Shown here one piece after another: positions 44,413 to 54,225 of a DNA stretch of 64,000 nucleotides. The notes under the pieces were generated by a model. It did no database searches and was not told the DNA's origin. It saw nothing but the letters and a program-made list of their open reading frames with translations. Within the stretch, counting starts at the first letter, position 1; the number at the start of each line of letters is the position of its first letter. This DNA comes from JAJRPT01 sp965661945 (GTDB taxonomy: Bacteria; Bacteroidota; Ignavibacteria; Kapaibacteriales; UBA2268). The translations under genes and the position numbers were made by a program. The stretch spans positions 62,001-126,000 of the forward strand of contig CBFIFP010000005.1 of NCBI GenBank assembly GCA_965661945.1. The letters run 5' to 3'.

Positions 44413-44444
44413 CAAAAATAAGAGATTTATTTTTAAAAAACAAA
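44413..44444 (-). promoter_or_regulatory. Bacteroidota-type promoter for rplU-rpmA
   Basis: Minus strand: TTTG (44444-44441), 20 bases, TATTTTTG (44420-44413), 38 bases upstream of the rplU ATG. Confidence 0.6.
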
Positions 44445-44703
44445 ATAATTTTTAAAAAAATAATTTATTTTAATTAATCATGGTATAAAAATAAGTAAAT
44501 CTAGTTATTGTAACATCTAATAAAATAGAGAATTATCTGATTATTTATAAAGTTTTATTATTTTAAAAAAATATTTGACTTAATATTTTTGTTTAAATTT
44601 TAATAATCTTTAAACTACTATTGATGATGAATTAAATATTTTTCTTGCATATTGTGTTTTTTTTTCTGAATTTTGTGTTTGTAATTGTTTTAAAGTAAAA
44701 AAA

Positions 44704-45219
44704 ATGTTTGAAATAAAACAAATTAATTCGAAAATAATCACTTTGCTTGTATTATCTATCGCTTTATTTCTTAGCTCATGTTATTCTTTTACTGGCGGAG
44801 CAATACCACCTCATTTGAAATCTTTATTTATTGTTTCAATTGAGGATAATTCTGGTTTTGGTTATCCGAAGTTTAGAAATGAGATGAATGATAAGTTACT
44901 TGAAGTCTTCAGAAATGACAATTCATTTACCTTAGCTAATTATGGTGGAGACGCAAAATTAGAGGTTTTTATAAGTTCTATTTCTGAGCAAGCTGTTTCT
45001 GTTCAACAAGGTGAGTTAGAAAGTGAGAGGAGATTAACTATTAGCGTAAAAGCAAAATATTATGACAACGTCATGGATAAAGAAATCTGGAATAAGACTT
45101 TTTCAAAGTATCAGAATTTTGATATAAGTAATCCCCAAGTTAACAGAGATAATGCAGGAAGTTTAGTTATCGAGCAACTTTCTAATGATATTTTGATAGC
45201 GGTTGTTAGTGGTTGGTAA
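44704..45219 (+). CDS. lptE: LptE-like LPS-assembly lipoprotein
   Basis: 171 residues with a lipoprotein signal (ALFLSSC, lipid Cys27 region), then CYSFTGGAIPPHLKSLFIVSIEDNSG, the pattern of the Bacteroidota LptE family, and a fold of KLEVFISSISEQAV, RRLTISVKAKYYDN strands with a final Ile/Val-rich helix. LptE plugs the LptD barrel in LPS delivery to the outer membrane. It is followed by a glycosyltransferase gene. lptD is not in the window. Confidence 0.88.
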   Translation: MFEIKQINSKIITLLVLSIALFLSSCYSFTGGAIPPHLKSLFIVSIEDNSGFGYPKFRNEMNDKLLEVFRNDNSFTLANYGGDAKLEVFISSISEQAVSVQQGELESERRLTISVKAKYYDNVMDKEIWNKTFSKYQNFDISNPQVNRDNAGSLVIEQLSNDILIAVVSGW

Positions 45220-45267
45220 TTTTTTTCTTAATTTTGCAGTTTATTTATCGAACAAAAGTAAAGTTTG

Positions 45268-46719
45268 ATGGAAAATTTTATTCTTTTATTATATTTTTTA
45301 TCTCTAAGCATATTGTTTGGCTTTGGGATACACGGTCTTGTTTTACTATATTATTACCGTAAAACTTCAAAAGACGTTCAGGTTGAGATTTCTTTACCTG
45401 AGGTATTACCTATGGTAACTGTCCAGTTGCCTGTTTTCAATGAAATGTATGTTGTTGAAAGGTTAATTCGTTCTGTTTGCAATATTGAATATCCAATTGA
45501 TAAATTGGAAATTCAAGTGTTAGATGATTCTACTGATGAAACTCAGGATATTTGCAAAAATATAATTTCTGAGCTCAAAGAGAAAGGGTACAATATTAAA
45601 TATATACACAGAGTAAACAGACAAGGTTACAAAGCTGGAGCTTTGAAAGAAGGTTTAGAGGTTGCAGAAGGAGAATTTGTTGCAATATTTGATGCAGACT
45701 TTGTACCAAAATCAGAGTTTTTATTAAAAACTGTTCCTTATTTCCAAGATGATAATATAGGTATGGTTCAAACAAGATGGGAACATTTGAATGAAGACGA
45801 ATCTTATTTGACTAAAGCTCAAGCTCTTGCCTTAGATGGACACTTTGTTATTGAGCAGCAAGTTAGAAACAAAGCTGGTTTTTTTATTAATTTTAATGGA
45901 ACTGCTGGTATTTGGAGAAAGATATGCATCGAGGATGCAGGAAACTGGCAAGCGGATACATTGACTGAAGATTTGGATTTATCGTATAGGGCACAGCTTA
46001 AAGGTTGGAAGTTTAAATTTTTAAATGATGTTACTTCTCCTGCGGAATTACCTGCTGATATTAATGCTTTGAAAACACAACAGTTTAGATGGACTAAAGG
46101 TGCTGTTGAAACAGCGGTAAAACTTCTACCAAGAGTAATGAAATCAGATTTATCTTGGAAGGTAAAATTTGAATGTTTTATTCATTTGACAAGTAATATT
46201 GTTTTTCCTTTTATAATTTTAGTTGCACTTCTTAATGTTCCTCTTGTAATTATTAAAAATACAGTTGTTGGGGTCGATGTATATTATTCTTTAATGTCTA
46301 TATTTGTTTTAGCTTCAGTTTCAACATTTTTATTTTATACTTTCGGACAAAAAGCAATTCACTGGGATTGGCAACGACGTTTGATGCTATTTCCTGTATT
46401 TTTAGCTGGTTCTATGGGCTTTGCAGTTACTAATACAAAGGCGGTATTTGAGGGTTTGATTGGCAAGAAATCTGAGTTTGCAAGAACTCCAAAGCAAGGT
46501 GATTCAATTAAAAATCAAATAAAAGATGTTAAATATAGACAAAAGAAAATCTCACCAGTTGTGTTTTTTGAACTTGGTTTAGCTCTTTATTTTGTTTTAG
46601 GTATTTCTATTTCTATTTTCTATTTAGAGATTGCTGCTATTCCTTTTCAACTAATGTTTTTAATTGGTTTTGGCACTATTGGTATTATGTCATTAAAGCA
46701 CGCCTTAGTGGGGAAATAA
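45268..46719 (+). CDS. Processive family-2 glycosyltransferase (cellulose/ceramide-glucosyl type)
   Basis: 483 residues from the ATG at 45268. An N-terminal membrane segment, GT-A domain with VLDDSTDET, FDADFVPK (DxD) and TEDLDLSYRAQLKGW, then QQFRWTKGAVE (QxxRW), the mark of processive GT2 enzymes, and 4-5 C-terminal membrane segments. It polymerises or transfers a sugar while passing it across the inner membrane. TAATTTTG at 45229-45236 is a likely -7 element. The product is unknown. Placement after lptE suggests an envelope glycan or glycolipid. Confidence 0.9.
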   Translation: MENFILLLYFLSLSILFGFGIHGLVLLYYYRKTSKDVQVEISLPEVLPMVTVQLPVFNEMYVVERLIRSVCNIEYPIDKLEIQVLDDSTDETQDICKNIISELKEKGYNIKYIHRVNRQGYKAGALKEGLEVAEGEFVAIFDADFVPKSEFLLKTVPYFQDDNIGMVQTRWEHLNEDESYLTKAQALALDGHFVIEQQVRNKAGFFINFNGTAGIWRKICIEDAGNWQADTLTEDLDLSYRAQLKGWKFKFLNDVTSPAELPADINALKTQQFRWTKGAVETAVKLLPRVMKSDLSWKVKFECFIHLTSNIVFPFIILVALLNVPLVIIKNTVVGVDVYYSLMSIFVLASVSTFLFYTFGQKAIHWDWQRRLMLFPVFLAGSMGFAVTNTKAVFEGLIGKKSEFARTPKQGDSIKNQIKDVKYRQKKISPVVFFELGLALYFVLGISISIFYLEIAAIPFQLMFLIGFGTIGIMSLKHALVGK

Positions 46720-46797
46720 ATTTTAATTAACACTATACTAATTGTATTTAATAATTATTATAAAGATTTATTACAATATTTTACTTATTTTGGCATT

Positions 46798-48152
46798 ATG
46801 AAATTACTAATTATTACATTTTTACTGTTATCACCCTATCTACATTCTCAAAAAATCATGAATGTAATAGATATTAGTGATTTATCATCTACATTAAAAG
46901 ATGAGCTGATTAAATTTGACTCGACCAGACAAAATAATTTATCAGATATTGAATTATTTGAAAAAATTGAAAATGAAAAGTATTTACAAACAAAATTAGA
47001 TTCAGCAAAATACTACTTTATTAAAGGAAACTTATTCAGAAGATTTTCTTATATAAAATCATCTTTATCTATGTATGATAAAGCAATCGAAATAATTTCA
47101 AAAATAGACACATTAACTCTTTCAATAATTTACAATTACAAAGCATCAATTTACAATCAAATATCAGATTACGAAAATGCTCTTTTAAACTACTACAAAT
47201 CTATAGATATGAAGTTCAATCAGAATTAAATCAGAACTTATTACAATTCCAAATAACTGATTTAATGATCAATAGTAAAATTGATGAACAAAAAGCAGAA
47301 ATTATGAAACTGGAATATAAAAACGCGTTAAGTGAGACAAAAATCAATCAAAGAAATAAATTTATTATTTTACTTTTCTTTTTCATTATTACATTATTGT
47401 TGATGATAGTTTATATTTATTTTCAAAACAGAAAAATAGCTAAATTAAATAAAAATTTAAATGAATCAAATAACACAATTTTGAAATTTTTCTCTATTAT
47501 TTCCCATGATTTAAGAAGTCCTGTTGGTGCTTTTAAAATGATTATACAAGAATTAAACCAAAATTATGATTATTTCAGTGAACAAGACAAAAAACAGTTA
47601 ATATTTGAGTCTGGTAAAGAGGTTAATAATATCTATAATTTATTAGAAAATTTATTAACCTGGGCTAAAACAAACAGAGGTGAGTTTAATCTTAAATTTG
47701 AAGAAGTTAACATATCTAATGAATTAGATGAAATTATCAAGCAGAATAATTTACAATTAAAGACAAAAGAATTAAAAATTGAAAAAAATTATGAAGCAGA
47801 TTTGATTATTGAAACTGATAGAGACATGTTTAACACTATAATTAGAAACTTGCTTTCAAATGCAATCAAATTTAGTCTTGTAGGTAAGAGTATTGAAATA
47901 AAAATCAATAAATTTAGTGATAGAATTGAGTTAGATATAATTGACCAAGGAATTGGTATGCCTTCTGTAATAAAAGATAATTTATTCAAAATAGATAAAA
48001 AAATATCTCGTTCAGGAACAATGAAAGAAAGTGGTACTGGATTGGGTTTAATAATTGTAAGTGAGTTTTTAAGCTCTTTAAAAGGCACTATTAAAGTTAA
48101 TTCAGAAGAGAATCAAGGAACTGAATTTAAAGTGATATTACCTTTAAGTTAG
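46798..48152 (+). pseudogene. TPR - membrane - histidine kinase gene split by a frameshift
   Basis: First frame (46798-47229, 143 residues): signal peptide and two TPR-like repeats (AKYYFIKGNLFRRFSYIKSS, YNYKASIYNQISDYENALLN). Second frame (ATG 47265 to 48152, 295 residues): coiled coil, a membrane segment (FIILLFFFIITLLLMIVYIY), HisKA with the phospho-His in SIISHDLRSPV, and HATPase with NAIKF, DQGIGM and SGTGLGLII. The two frames differ by one base. The second frame stays open upstream of its ATG, reading YEVQSELNQN and further, so the parts belong to one kinase as in the common Bacteroidota TPR-kinase layout. The usual five or so TPRs are reduced, so an internal deletion is also possible. 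Broken unless translation can shift. Confidence 0.75.
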
Positions 48153-48296
48153 TTTAACCTTTAATTAAAAATGTTTAAAAATGTTTATTTTAACTTATGA
48201 CTTTATAAAAGCAGATTCACTTATTAAAAACAAGGTGATAAAAAGGAATGTGTTAAATTTGTAAAATATATATCACAAATTAAGCAAATAAATATC

Positions 48297-49247
48297 ATGT
48301 TAAATAAAGAAATTGTTATAAATGGAAAAGAGGTATTACTTGGGCAGTATAAGAGTTTTAATATAAGTATAGCAAGATTACCTTCCAGAACAGAAATTGA
48401 CATACCTGTTATGGTTCATAGAGCTAAAAAGGAAGGTCCAGTGGTATTACTTTCTGCTGGAATGCATGGAAATGAAGTTAATGGTATAGAAATAGTAAGA
48501 AGAATTATAACTGAAAAGATATACAATCATATCAACCGTGGCACTCTAATTTTAATTCCTATAATCAACATTTATGGTTTTCTACACTTTAGAAGGACAA
48601 CCCCTGACGGTAAAGATTTAAATCGTTCATTCCCTGGCTCTCAAAATGGTTCTCTTGCTTCAATGATTGCTTGGTCTGTAACTAACAAAATACTACCATT
48701 AATAGATTATGGAATTGATTTTCATACAGGTGGTGATATGCGTACGAATTATCCTCAAATAAGAGCTGATATGAGTTTTGGAGATAATGAAGGACTAGCT
48801 AGTGCTTTTGGGGCTCCATTTGTAATGGATATGCCTGTTATGGAAAGTACATTTAGAAAAACAGCTCAGAAACAAGGTAAAAGTATTTTGGTTTATGAAG
48901 GCGGCGAGTCGATGAGATTTGATGACCTTGTAATAGAACAAGCTATAATGGGAGTAAAAAGATATTTGAATTATTTGGAGATGAGTAATTTTGAATGTTC
49001 AGCTCCCCATTATCATTATATTAGAAAAAGTTCTTGGGTGAGGGCAAAAAGTTCTGGTATGTTTCGTTCTTTAGTTCAGTATGGAGAAAAGGTTAAGAAA
49101 AATCAAGTAATTGGTATTATTACAGACCCTTATGGCGAACACGAGCAAAAACAAAAAAGCCCCTATACTGGTTTTATTGTAGGATTGAATAATATTTCAA
49201 TTGTTAATAAAGGTGATGCTCTATTTCATATTGGAGAGGAAATTTAA
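48297..49247 (+). CDS. Succinylglutamate desuccinylase/aspartoacylase-family (M14-like) protein
   Basis: 316 residues. Zinc motif region AGMHGNEVNGIEIVRRI (H..E), NLNRSFPGS-like LNRSFPGSQNGSLA, DFHTGG with the third ligand and YEGGESMRF with the catalytic Glu. It belongs to the group that hydrolyses amide-linked acyl groups, whose in vivo substrates in Bacteroidota are unknown. A -7 element TAAATTTG is at 48254-48261. Monocistronic. Confidence 0.88.
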   Translation: MLNKEIVINGKEVLLGQYKSFNISIARLPSRTEIDIPVMVHRAKKEGPVVLLSAGMHGNEVNGIEIVRRIITEKIYNHINRGTLILIPIINIYGFLHFRRTTPDGKDLNRSFPGSQNGSLASMIAWSVTNKILPLIDYGIDFHTGGDMRTNYPQIRADMSFGDNEGLASAFGAPFVMDMPVMESTFRKTAQKQGKSILVYEGGESMRFDDLVIEQAIMGVKRYLNYLEMSNFECSAPHYHYIRKSSWVRAKSSGMFRSLVQYGEKVKKNQVIGIITDPYGEHEQKQKSPYTGFIVGLNNISIVNKGDALFHIGEEI

Positions 49248-49315
49248 AATAATTTAAAATAATTTGTAACCTTTTTCGCTTATTTCTATTATTAGTATAT
49301 TAAAATTAAAAAAAA

Positions 49316-50170
49316 ATGAAAAATAAAAATAACATTTACATTATTTTCATAATTATTTCGATATTTACTTTAAATGTCAGTTTATTTTCCCAAGATTTAG
49401 ACAATCCATTGAATCCGATTAAGACAAGAAATGCAAAATTGCACGATGTTGGGGTTACATTAGGATTTGGTCAAAATTATGCAAATGGCGAACATAGAGT
49501 TTTATGTGATGCTTGTATTTTTGACGGAGGAGTTGCATTTGGGACAACTCTTGGTTTATTTTATGAAAGAGAAGCAAATTCATGGTTCTGGTATGGTATT
49601 TTATTAAGGTATGATAATTTAGGAATAGAAAGTAAGTACATTGACAATCAATTGTTAAAAGCTGTTGAAAGTGACCAACAATTTATAGTTCCTATTGAGC
49701 AAAAAGCTGTATTAGATTTATCTTACTTAAATTTCACACCTTATGTTAGTTTTCGACTTGCAAAGTGGTTTAGGATTAATACTGGCTTAAATGTTGGAGT
49801 AAATATTAATTCAAATTTAAAACATACAGAAACACCTATAAGTAATACAGTACAAGACCCAACAACAGGTGATATATATGAGCTTGAAGTTACAAACCCA
49901 GACCCAAATAGAACTGGTGCTGAAAGATACACATTTATGGACGAAGAGCTTCCAGAAATTGTAAGTCCATATTTAACTTTTTACTCGAATTTTGCATTTC
50001 CTATTGAATTTGAAAACGAGTCAAAACTAATTCCATCAGTTGGTTTTGATTTTCCTTTAGGAAATATTTCAAATTATGGTAATAATTTTAATATAGGTAC
50101 CTGGAGATTGTATCTATCATATAGTTATCCACTTATAACAAGAGGAAAGGACAAAAAAGAAGTAGAATAA
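49316..50170 (+). CDS. Predicted outer-membrane beta-barrel protein
   Basis: 284 residues: an N-terminal signal peptide (hydrophobic IYIIFIIISIFTLNVSLFSQ), then alternating strands (LHDVGVTLGFGQNY, FGTTLGLFYER, FWYGILLRYD, YVSFRLAKWFRINTGLNVGV) and a terminal strand WRLYLSYSYPL, as in small barrels. Two Cys in VLCDACIF could form a disulfide. No named family recognised. It precedes the OmpA/PD40 gene by 160 bases in the same direction. Confidence 0.7.
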   Translation: MKNKNNIYIIFIIISIFTLNVSLFSQDLDNPLNPIKTRNAKLHDVGVTLGFGQNYANGEHRVLCDACIFDGGVAFGTTLGLFYEREANSWFWYGILLRYDNLGIESKYIDNQLLKAVESDQQFIVPIEQKAVLDLSYLNFTPYVSFRLAKWFRINTGLNVGVNINSNLKHTETPISNTVQDPTTGDIYELEVTNPDPNRTGAERYTFMDEELPEIVSPYLTFYSNFAFPIEFENESKLIPSVGFDFPLGNISNYGNNFNIGTWRLYLSYSYPLITRGKDKKEVE

Positions 50171-50330
50171 ATGAAAAAAATTGGTAAATTAAAAAAATAA
50201 TTTGGTTTTTTTAGTTTTTCTAATTAATTTCAAAATCTTTAAAATCAAAAGAAAAAAAAAGTGTTTTAAAAATTACACACTTTTTAGAAATTGAAAAATA
50301 TTTTAACTAATTATAAAAGGATTTTTGCTT

Positions 50331-52955
50331 ATGAAATTTGTTTACGGTAAAATAGTCATTATTCTTATGCTATTTAATGCATTAGGACTAAATGCAAAAG
50401 AAAGTAACGGAGAAGTTTATCTAATGGCTGCTACTTTAAGCCCAATATCTCCGCAAGATAATGGCGGAATTATGGGAAGTCAACAGATAAAAATTATAAA
50501 TTTAGGACCTGCAATTAACCACAAAGGTTATGATTATGCTCCTACTATCTCTGCTGATGGTAGAACATTATTCTTTGTGTCTGATAGACCAGGTTCTATT
50601 CCAGATATAAAGAAAAACCCTTCTCACGATTTCTGGTTTGCTAAAAAAGGCGATAGGTTAGATACTATTTTTACAGAACCTAAAAACTTAGACCCTTCAA
50701 ATGCTTTCGGTCCTTCTGGTGTTAATACTGAGTATAACGAAGGTGCCGCATCTCTTGCTGCAGATGGCCAGTCTCTTTACTTTACTGCTTGTAATAGACC
50801 TGATGGATTAGGTTCTTGCGATATTTATAAGACTACAATTGAAGGTGAGAAGTGGTCAAAACCAATTAACCTTGGAAAAAACATCAATTCAAAATATTAT
50901 GAAACTCAACCTGCAATTTCTCCAGACCAATCGAGATTGTATTTTATCTCAACAAGACCTGGTCCGAACTCCGACGGTACATCTGAAGAAAAAAATTATG
51001 ATGTATGGTTTGCTGATTATGATTTTGATATGGAAGAATGGGGACCTGCTAAAAACTTAGAAGCAATTAATACTAAAGGAATTGAAAAAACTCCATTCAT
51101 CGGAGCTGATGGTATTACTTTATTTTTTGCTTCTGATAGTTACAAACCTAACTTTGGTGGAACTGATTTTTATGTTTCAAGATATGATTATTCATCAGAC
51201 TCTTGGGATGCTCCTCAAAACCTTGGTGAACCTATTAATACAAAAGGTAATGAACAATTTATTACTTTACCTGCATCTGGTGATATTATTTATTTCTCTT
51301 CAGATAGAAAAGATTTGGATGGTTATCAAGGAAGTTTAGATATTTTTATGGCTTTTGTGCCTTCATTCTTTAAGGCAGTAAATATTGTTGGAACTGTTGT
51401 TGATGAATGTTCTGGAGAGTTTATTCCAGCAACAATTAAAGTAAAAAATATGCTAACAGGTAAAGAAAATGAATTTACAGTTACTTCAGAGAAACAAAAT
51501 TTTGAAAGAATTGTTGTAAACGAAGATTATCGTAAAGGGTCTGAAGAATTTGAATCGGTTTCATTTGAGATTACAGCAACAAATGAACAATATGGAACTA
51601 CAAAAATAATTCAAAAAGTTGATAAACCTTCAACTACAAATGATGCTTCTGAAGCTAATACAGTTGATATTGAGTATAAATTAAAATTAACTTTAGGACA
51701 AAAGCCAGTTATTGCTGCAGAAGTTAAAGAAGGCGACTTTTTACAACAAAATAGAACAAAAATTGCTGAATTAAAAGATTTTAATGGTCTTGTTATGCGT
51801 GAAGTTATGACAAGAGACTTATATCCTCTTTTAAACTATGTATTTTTTGAAGAAGGTTCATCTGAAATTCCTGAAAGATATATTCCTTTAACAAACGATT
51901 ATATTTCTTCTTTTAATGATACTACTATTGCTGGTGGAACTCTTGATAAATATTATCACGCTCTTAACATTTTTGGATTTAGATTAACTAAAAATCCAGA
52001 TTCAAAAATTACTTTAGTTGGATGTAATGATAATGTTACTGAAGCAGAAAAAGGAAATTTAGAATTATCTAAAAAAAGAGCGCAAGTTGTTTATGATTAT
52101 TTTAAAAATGTTTGGGGCATTTCTGAGGATAGAATGAAAATTGAAACTCGTAATTTCCCAGATGTAAAATCTAATCCAAAAGATTCTTTAGGGCATCAAG
52201 AAAACAGAAGAGTAGAGATTAGATGTGATGATTGGTCAATTATGAAACCTGTTTTTGAAGTTGATCCTAAAACTTTCCCTCAACCTGTTACTATGGAATT
52301 CATAACTACTAACGGTATTGCAGACGATATTATTGCTTCTAAAAGAATTGAAATTAAAAGAAATGGTTCTAATTGGAATTTAATTGATGGCTTAGGTGTT
52401 GATAAAAACAAAGTTACTTATGACTGGAAATCAACTGCTAATAAATATCCTATTGTTCCTGATAACGCTCCTTATGTTGCTCAGTTAATTGTAACTACAA
52501 AATCTGGTGCTGAGTGTAAATCTGACCCTATTGAAATTCCAGTTTATCATGCGATTACAAGTGACAGAAAAATAGTTTTAGGTTCTGATTCAACGCAAGA
52601 AAACTATAGTTTGATTTTATTTCCTTTCAATAGTTCTGCAGCAGGACCTTTGAATGATAAAATTATGAAAGACTACGTTTATGATAGAGTTTATCCTACA
52701 TCAAATGTATCTGTAATTGGTCATACTGATAACATTGGTCTTTATGAATATAATCAAAAACTATCTGATAGAAGATCTAATACTGTTTTTGATGGTATTA
52801 ATCAAGCATCAAAGAGAAAATATGGTAATTTGGATAAATCTGGAGTTGGTGAAGACAATCCATTGTATGATAACGACCTACCTGAAGGTAGATTCTACAA
52901 TAGAACAGTTCAGGTATTAGTTCAAACTCCATTAAGTGAATTTGATAAAGAATAA
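50331..52955 (+). CDS. PD40-repeat and double OmpA-domain outer-membrane protein
   Basis: 874 residues from the ATG at 50331 with AAAAGGA upstream; a TTG six bases earlier is discounted. Signal peptide first. Five WD40-like PD40 blades follow (ADGRTLFFVSDRPG, ADGQSLYFTACNRPDG, PDQSRLYFISTRPG, ADGITLFFASD, DIIYFSSDRKD), then a beta-sandwich-like stretch. Two OmpA-like peptidoglycan-binding regions come last: about 505-640 (LSKKRAQVVYDYFKN, NRRVEIRC) and about 760-870 (VSVIGHTDNIGLYEYNQKLS, NRTVQVLVQ). This domain set is typical of Bacteroidota envelope proteins tied to gliding/T9SS or peptidoglycan anchoring; exact role unknown. Own terminator follows. Confidence 0.9.
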   Translation: MKFVYGKIVIILMLFNALGLNAKESNGEVYLMAATLSPISPQDNGGIMGSQQIKIINLGPAINHKGYDYAPTISADGRTLFFVSDRPGSIPDIKKNPSHDFWFAKKGDRLDTIFTEPKNLDPSNAFGPSGVNTEYNEGAASLAADGQSLYFTACNRPDGLGSCDIYKTTIEGEKWSKPINLGKNINSKYYETQPAISPDQSRLYFISTRPGPNSDGTSEEKNYDVWFADYDFDMEEWGPAKNLEAINTKGIEKTPFIGADGITLFFASDSYKPNFGGTDFYVSRYDYSSDSWDAPQNLGEPINTKGNEQFITLPASGDIIYFSSDRKDLDGYQGSLDIFMAFVPSFFKAVNIVGTVVDECSGEFIPATIKVKNMLTGKENEFTVTSEKQNFERIVVNEDYRKGSEEFESVSFEITATNEQYGTTKIIQKVDKPSTTNDASEANTVDIEYKLKLTLGQKPVIAAEVKEGDFLQQNRTKIAELKDFNGLVMREVMTRDLYPLLNYVFFEEGSSEIPERYIPLTNDYISSFNDTTIAGGTLDKYYHALNIFGFRLTKNPDSKITLVGCNDNVTEAEKGNLELSKKRAQVVYDYFKNVWGISEDRMKIETRNFPDVKSNPKDSLGHQENRRVEIRCDDWSIMKPVFEVDPKTFPQPVTMEFITTNGIADDIIASKRIEIKRNGSNWNLIDGLGVDKNKVTYDWKSTANKYPIVPDNAPYVAQLIVTTKSGAECKSDPIEIPVYHAITSDRKIVLGSDSTQENYSLILFPFNSSAAGPLNDKIMKDYVYDRVYPTSNVSVIGHTDNIGLYEYNQKLSDRRSNTVFDGINQASKRKYGNLDKSGVGEDNPLYDNDLPEGRFYNRTVQVLVQTPLSEFDKE

Positions 52956-52985
52956 TTTCAACGTTTCATTTTTTTTTTAGTGAAG

Positions 52986-53016
52986 ACCTCCATTTTAGTC
53001 GATGGGGGTTTTTTTT
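52986..53016 (+). terminator. Rho-independent terminator of the PD40/OmpA gene
   Basis: 8-bp stem ACCTCCAT (52986-52993) with ATGGGGGT (53002-53009, one G-U), 8-base loop, T-tract to 53016. Confidence 0.88.
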
Positions 53017-53048
53017 ATGTTTAAATAATTAAGATTTTTTTAAAAGAG

Positions 53049-53515
53049 ATAATTTCAGATTGTCGATTATAATTAAAAAATGATGTCATTCAGAGCGCAG
53101 CGAAGAATCCAGTTAGCATTAGCAACTATCTATCGTTTTGTTTTTGTGCTATTTATGGGTATCATATATTCATCTACTCTGTAGTTGTAGGGTTTTGTTG
53201 TGGATTTGGTTTTCTACAACTATTTCACATCTCCGATGTAATTAATAATTTATAACTATTATTAATACATATATATTACAAAGATATTATTATTTGTATT
53301 AAATTCTATTGGACAATTTGGGATTATATTTGGAAGACACAATTAGTAGAAAAGATAAATTCACCCCAGCACCCCACAACTGCGGAGAAATTGAATAGAA
53401 ATACGTTGTAACTATCTAAAATACAAGATATTAAAGTGTTGATATTCTAAGTTAGATTCATTGCTGCGCTCTGAATGACATCATTTTTTAATTATAACCG
53501 ACAATTTGAAATTAT
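53049..53515. repeat. 467-bp element with 60-bp imperfect inverted terminal repeats
   Basis: Left arm 53049-53108 and right arm 53456-53515 are reverse complements at 56 of 60 positions by my alignment. Each includes a GATGTCATTCAGAGCGCAGC core. The 347-bp centre is AT-rich with no open frame, no transposase and its own smaller hairpin (GTAGTTGTAG with CTACAACTA). No clear target duplication is visible. It looks like a non-autonomous, MITE-like or large extragenic palindromic element. A core copy recurs at 60601-60626. Confidence 0.75.
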
Positions 53516-53625
53516 TCAGAAAAGTTGATAGTATTGAATATTTATAGTTAAAATTAAATTAAATTTAAGAAACTCAATAAAATACAAATACGTATATTTT
53601 AAAAAATTCTAATATTAATTTGATT

Positions 53626-54198
53626 ATGTATTTTTATTTATTTATTTCAATATTTTTAAATACTAACAGTTTTTCAGAAGAAATTAAAACTGAAAGAGAT
53701 TATTTCTTTTGGCTTTCAGTTGGACCTGGAATGAATAGAAATTTGAGATTTGATAAAATTGAACCAAAAGTTGGTAATTCAAAATCAATAAGCTTTAGTA
53801 TAATTCATAAAAACCAAATTTTTACATTTAAAAATAATCAAATTAATCTATTAGATAATGATAATTCAGTAGTTATTGAATATTTTTGTGAAGGAAGTGA
53901 TTTTCATAATGATTTATCTTTACTATATGGGTATATTATAAAATTAGATAATATTTCTTTTTCAATTTCAAGCGGATTAAGCTATTTATCTCATAAGATT
54001 AACAATTATGATATTAATTCTATTCAAATAAACTGTGATTCATATCATAGAAAATATAGTTTTGGAATACCAATTGAATATAGTAATATGCTTTATTTAA
54101 AACATGTTGGTTTAGGTTTTAATTTTTATTTTAATTATAATCAAGTTCAAAGTTTTATGGGTATCAATTTTTGTATTTCTGTTGGTTCATTCAAATAG
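53626..54198 (+). CDS. Hypothetical secreted or outer-membrane protein
   Basis: 190 residues from the ATG at 53626, after the inverted-repeat element. A short signal-like N-terminus (YFYLFISIFLNTNSFSEE), then alternating strands with many Ser, Asn and Tyr, for example FFWLSVGPGMN, ISFSIIHKN, FSFGIPIEYS-like YSFGIPIEYS, and a closing strand MGINFCISVGSFK. It probably forms a small barrel. No family recognised. Very AT-rich; may be strain-specific given its position next to the element. Confidence 0.55.
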   Translation: MYFYLFISIFLNTNSFSEEIKTERDYFFWLSVGPGMNRNLRFDKIEPKVGNSKSISFSIIHKNQIFTFKNNQINLLDNDNSVVIEYFCEGSDFHNDLSLLYGYIIKLDNISFSISSGLSYLSHKINNYDINSIQINCDSYHRKYSFGIPIEYSNMLYLKHVGLGFNFYFNYNQVQSFMGINFCISVGSFK

Positions 54199-54225
54199 TG
54201 AGTTTGAAAAATATTTATAAATATA

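Noticed and set aside
53049..53515. A complete insertion sequence
   Set aside because: Inverted ends are present but there is no transposase frame in the 347-bp centre on either strand and no clear target duplication.
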